A DNA stretch of 8,596 nt from Pirellulaceae bacterium (GTDB lineage Bacteria; Planctomycetota; Planctomycetia; Pirellulales; Pirellulaceae): NCBI GenBank assembly GCA_030744095.1, contig JASLRF010000014.1, positions 1 to 8,596 on the forward strand. The letters are read 5' to 3'. The notes below the pieces were generated by a model. The model saw nothing but the letters and a program-made list of their open reading frames with translations. It made no database searches and was not told where the DNA came from. Of the stretch, positions 6,417 through 8,596 are shown in pieces (the stretch's first letter is position 1; each line of letters opens with the position of its first letter). The position numbers and the translations under genes are program-made.

Positions 6417-6485
6417 GGTCGGGAGTCTTTTTCGGGCAACGACTTACGATCGGCAGACACTGATGGCCGAAAAAGACTCGCGACC
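6417..6485. repeat. Long imperfect inverted repeat, candidate enhancer site
   Basis: The arm GGTCGGGAGTCTTTTTCGG (6417-6435) is the reverse complement of CCGAAAAAGACTCGCGACC (6467-6485) at 18 of 19 positions, with 31 bases between. The inner 13 bases of each arm are perfect. The arms are centred about 50 bases apart. The right arm lies about 90 to 108 and the left arm about 140 to 158 bases upstream of the predicted ppsA start, which is typical for sigma-54 activator sites. No T-run follows and the loop is long, so it is not a standard terminator. It could also be a dispersed palindromic repeat. Confidence 0.55.
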
Positions 6486-6533
6486 CTGTCACCATTCGAT
6501 TTACGCCATCTCATTGAACGGTATTGCCGTCAG

Positions 6534-6565
6534 CAGCAATTCAAATATCGGTATCAGAATTGCTG
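6534..6565. repeat. Inverted repeat overlapping the ppsA -12 element
   Basis: CAGCAATTC (6534-6542) and GAATTGCTG (6557-6565) are perfect 9-base inverted arms separated by 14 bases. The right arm covers the TTGCT of the -12 promoter element. It could be an operator for a repressor of ppsA or a cruciform at the promoter. The evidence is only the symmetry and position. Confidence 0.35.
6549..6564 (+). promoter_or_regulatory. Putative sigma-54 promoter of ppsA
   Basis: CGGTATCAGAATTGCT keeps the essential GG (6550-6551) and GC (6562-6563) with 10 bases between, and TTGCT at the -12 site. The -24 half departs from TGGCACG at four positions, making this the weakest of the five matches. Predicted start is near 6575 with a 39-base leader that contains the GGGAG ribosome site (6602-6606). 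Confidence 0.5.
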
Positions 6566-6613
6566 ATTAGTCTACCGTCGGACGCTCGGACAACAAACAC
6601 TGGGAGAGCGGTC

Positions 6614-8596
6614 ATGACCACTGCCACAATAGCAACTCAACTTCGTTTCATCCGCAAGTTTGAAGAGATCAGCATCGAGGATATCCCGCTCGTGGGAGGC
6701 AAGAATGCATCGCTCGGCGAGATGTGTTGTGAGCTCCGGCCGGAGGGAATCAACCTCGCCGATGGATTTGCGATCACGGCCGAGGCGTATCGCTACTTCC
6801 TGGAAGAGGCTGGTTTGGCGAACGAACTCCGCGACATCTTGTCGGACCTGGATGTGCGCGACATTGAGAATCTCCAGCAGCGCGGCCGCCGCGTTCGCCA
6901 TGCAATCCTCGGTGCGGAACTGCCGGCCGACCTGCAGCGCGAGATCACCGCCGGCTACGCAGAGTTGTGCGAGGTTGGCGAGCGGGCTGATGTGGCTGTG
7001 CGAAGCAGCGCGACGGCGGAGGACTTGCCCGATGCCAGCTTCGCCGGCCAACAAGAGACATATCTCAACGTGCAAGGCGACGCGGCACTGTTGGAAACAT
7101 GCCGTCGCTGCTTCGCGTCGTTGTTCACGGATCGAGCGATTTCGTATCGCGAGGACAAGGGATTTGATCACTTTCAGGTGGCATTGTCGATTGGCGTTCA
7201 ACGGATGGTCCGTTCAGACCTAGGATCGTCGGGAGTGATGTTCTCGATTGACACTGAGACCGGATTCCGCGATGTCGTATTGATCAACGCGGCTTATGGG
7301 CTCGGTGAAAACATTGTGCAAGGTTCGGTGAACCCAGACGAGTACTATGTCTTCAAACCGATGATTCGCGACGGTCATAAGCCAATTCTGCAAAAGGCCT
7401 GTGGAAGCAAGGAATTCAAGCTGGTCTACGACACAGGCGGCAGCAAGATGGTGAAGAACGTCCCCGTGCCGCCCGATGATCGTGTGCGCTTCGCGATAAC
7501 GGACAACGAGATTCTCACACTTGCGCGCTGGGCTTGCTTGATTGAAGAACACTACAGTGAGAAACGCGGCCAGTTTACTCCGATGGACATGGAGTGGGCC
7601 AAGGACGGCCGAACTGGTGAGCTGTTCATTCTGCAAGCAAGGCCGGAAACAGTTCAATCGCAGAAGGATACTGATTCTCTCGAAGTCTATCACTTGAAAG
7701 AAAAGGGCGACGTGCTTTGCCGCGGTCGCTCGGTTGGCGAGAAGATTGTTTCCGGCCCGGTTCGCATAGTCAAGAACGTGGAACATCTACCCCAGGTTCA
7801 GCAGGGCGATGTCCTTGTGACGGACAAGACCGATCCCGACTGGGAACCGACCATGAAGAAAGCCGCCGCGATCGTGACGAATCGTGGAGGGCGGACGTGT
7901 CACGCAGCGATTGTGAGCCGCGAGTTGGGGCTGCCGGCGATCGTCGGGACGATCCATGGAACCGATGTTCTGAAAGACGGGACAATCGTAACAGTCTCAT
8001 GCGCCGAGGGCGAAACAGGATTCGTCTACGACGGCGAGCATCCCTATGAAATCGAGACGATTCCTTTGGAGAAGACCGAACGGCCGCGTACAAAGATCAT
8101 GATGAATGTCGCCAACCCGGAAGAGGCCCTGCGGTTATCTTTCTTGCCAAACGACGGTGTCGGTCTTGCGCGGCTGGAGTTCATCATCAACAACACGATT
8201 GGCATTCATCCGCTGGCGCTGCTCGACTACAGGAACTTAAAAGACCCTGCCGTCATCCGCCAGATCGACCAAGCCACAGTCGGCTACGATCGCAAGCACG
8301 AGTACTTCGTCGACAAGCTTGCTCAGGGCGTCGCCACAATCGCGGCCGCGTTTTATCCGAAAGATGTCATCGTGCGGATGAGCGACTTCAAATCGAACGA
8401 ATACGCGAATCTGATTGGTGGGCATCTTTACGAGCCCGCGGAAGAGAACCCAATGATCGGTTTTCGCGGTGCCTCACGGTACTACGACGAGCGTTACCGC
8501 CGCGGGTTTATGTTGGAGTGTTTTGCGATGGAGCGTGTACGTTGCGAGATGGGCTTGACCAACGTCAAGCTGATGATTCCGTTCTGCCGGACAGTC
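6614..8596 (+). CDS. ppsA: Phosphoenolpyruvate synthase (pyruvate, water dikinase), 3' end beyond the window
   Basis: The first 661 residues are present; full-length family members are about 790-810, so roughly 130-150 C-terminal residues are missing. It converts pyruvate and ATP with water to PEP, AMP and phosphate, allowing gluconeogenesis from C3 compounds. The N-terminal ATP/pyruvate-binding domain shows LVGGKNASLGEM (26-37), RSSATAEDLPDASFAGQQETY (130-150, without the last residue if strict) and QARPETVQ (341-348). The swivelling phosphohistidine domain has GGRTCHAAIVSRELGLPAIV around residues 425-445, with His430 as the phosphorylated residue (E. coli His421). The PEP/pyruvate barrel begins with NDGVGLARLEFIIN and continues through VRMSDFKSNEYANLIGG, ENPMIGFRGASRY and MGLTNVKLMIPFCRT. 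These phrases favour PEP synthase over pyruvate phosphate dikinase. GGGAG at 6602-6606 supports the start. It is divergent from nfnAB across a shared regulatory region, suggesting joint control of redox and C3 metabolism. Confidence 0.93.
   Translation, partial: MTTATIATQLRFIRKFEEISIEDIPLVGGKNASLGEMCCELRPEGINLADGFAITAEAYRYFLEEAGLANELRDILSDLDVRDIENLQQRGRRVRHAILGAELPADLQREITAGYAELCEVGERADVAVRSSATAEDLPDASFAGQQETYLNVQGDAALLETCRRCFASLFTDRAISYREDKGFDHFQVALSIGVQRMVRSDLGSSGVMFSIDTETGFRDVVLINAAYGLGENIVQGSVNPDEYYVFKPMIRDGHKPILQKACGSKEFKLVYDTGGSKMVKNVPVPPDDRVRFAITDNEILTLARWACLIEEHYSEKRGQFTPMDMEWAKDGRTGELFILQARPETVQSQKDTDSLEVYHLKEKGDVLCRGRSVGEKIVSGPVRIVKNVEHLPQVQQGDVLVTDKTDPDWEPTMKKAAAIVTNRGGRTCHAAIVSRELGLPAIVGTIHGTDVLKDGTIVTVSCAEGETGFVYDGEHPYEIETIPLEKTERPRTKIMMNVANPEEALRLSFLPNDGVGLARLEFIINNTIGIHPLALLDYRNLKDPAVIRQIDQATVGYDRKHEYFVDKLAQGVATIAAAFYPKDVIVRMSDFKSNEYANLIGGHLYEPAEENPMIGFRGASRYYDERYRRGFMLECFAMERVRCEMGLTNVKLMIPFCRTV

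Larger units (their letters stand above)
6145..6613. other. Large divergent regulatory intergenic region between nfnA and ppsA
   Basis: This 469-base stretch holds no gene I can support. The short reverse reading frame at 6298-6495 has no ribosome site and no protein-like character. It contains a sigma-54-type promoter facing each way (6171-6186 reverse, 6549-6564 forward), an 18-of-19 inverted repeat (6417-6435 with 6467-6485), a small CTGTGACAG palindrome (6377-6385) whose GTGACAG recurs inverted at 6486-6492, and a 9-base inverted repeat around the forward promoter. Such length and structure fit divergent, enhancer-dependent control. Confidence 0.7.

Noticed and set aside
6298..6495. Reverse 65-codon reading frame in the nfnA-ppsA intergenic region
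   Set aside because: It has no Shine-Dalgarno and a basic, unstructured translation, and it contains one arm and the loop of the inverted repeat; regulatory DNA explains it better.
5326..6570. Long forward reading frame of 414 codons opposite nfnA
   Set aside because: It is antisense to a clear flavoprotein gene, its translation is low-complexity and not protein-like, and it has no ribosome site or recognisable domain.

Overview
This window is about 8.6 kb of bacterial chromosome with moderate-to-high GC. Gene content and protein style point to an environmental Gram-negative-type bacterium. A member of the Planctomycetota is my best guess, from the kind of stand-alone helix-hairpin-helix protein, stress protein and PEP synthase set, but no ribosomal RNA or other marker is present to prove it. 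I see no mobile element, CRISPR array, tRNA or rRNA.

Layout, left to right. (1) A forward operon at 137-1551: a stand-alone helix-hairpin-helix (PolX N-terminal-like) protein, translationally coupled to a universal stress protein. (2) A reverse gene at 1677-1886 for a 69-residue single-pass membrane protein, with a near-perfect Shine-Dalgarno. (3) A divergent forward operon at 2088-3752: a DksA/TraR-type zinc-finger transcription regulator and an APC-family amino-acid permease. (4) A reverse operon at 6144-3809 (overlapping ATGA): the small and large subunits of an NfnAB/SudBA-type flavin iron-sulfur complex (NADH/ferredoxin:NADP+ transhydrogenase family). (5) A divergent forward gene from 6614, phosphoenolpyruvate synthase, cut off by the window end.

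The main discovery is regulatory. In front of the first gene of each of the five transcription units, in the right orientation and at a sensible distance, lies a sequence fitting the sigma-54 (RpoN) -24/-12 promoter pattern GG-N8-TTGC(A/T): 20-35 (+), 1932-1947 (-), 1970-1985 (+), 6171-6186 (-) and 6549-6564 (+). Two pairs of these are divergent. The nfnA/ppsA intergenic region also holds an 18-of-19 inverted repeat at the distance expected for a sigma-54 enhancer site. I therefore infer that the window is part of one sigma-54 regulon.

The products suggest a programme for surviving energy, redox or nutrient limitation. NfnAB would balance NADH, NADPH and ferredoxin pools, and PEP synthase would return pyruvate to PEP. 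A DksA-like protein would retune RNA polymerase while the permease moves amino acids. The stress protein and helix-hairpin-helix protein would protect cell and DNA. The inducing signal and the enhancer-binding activator are not visible here.
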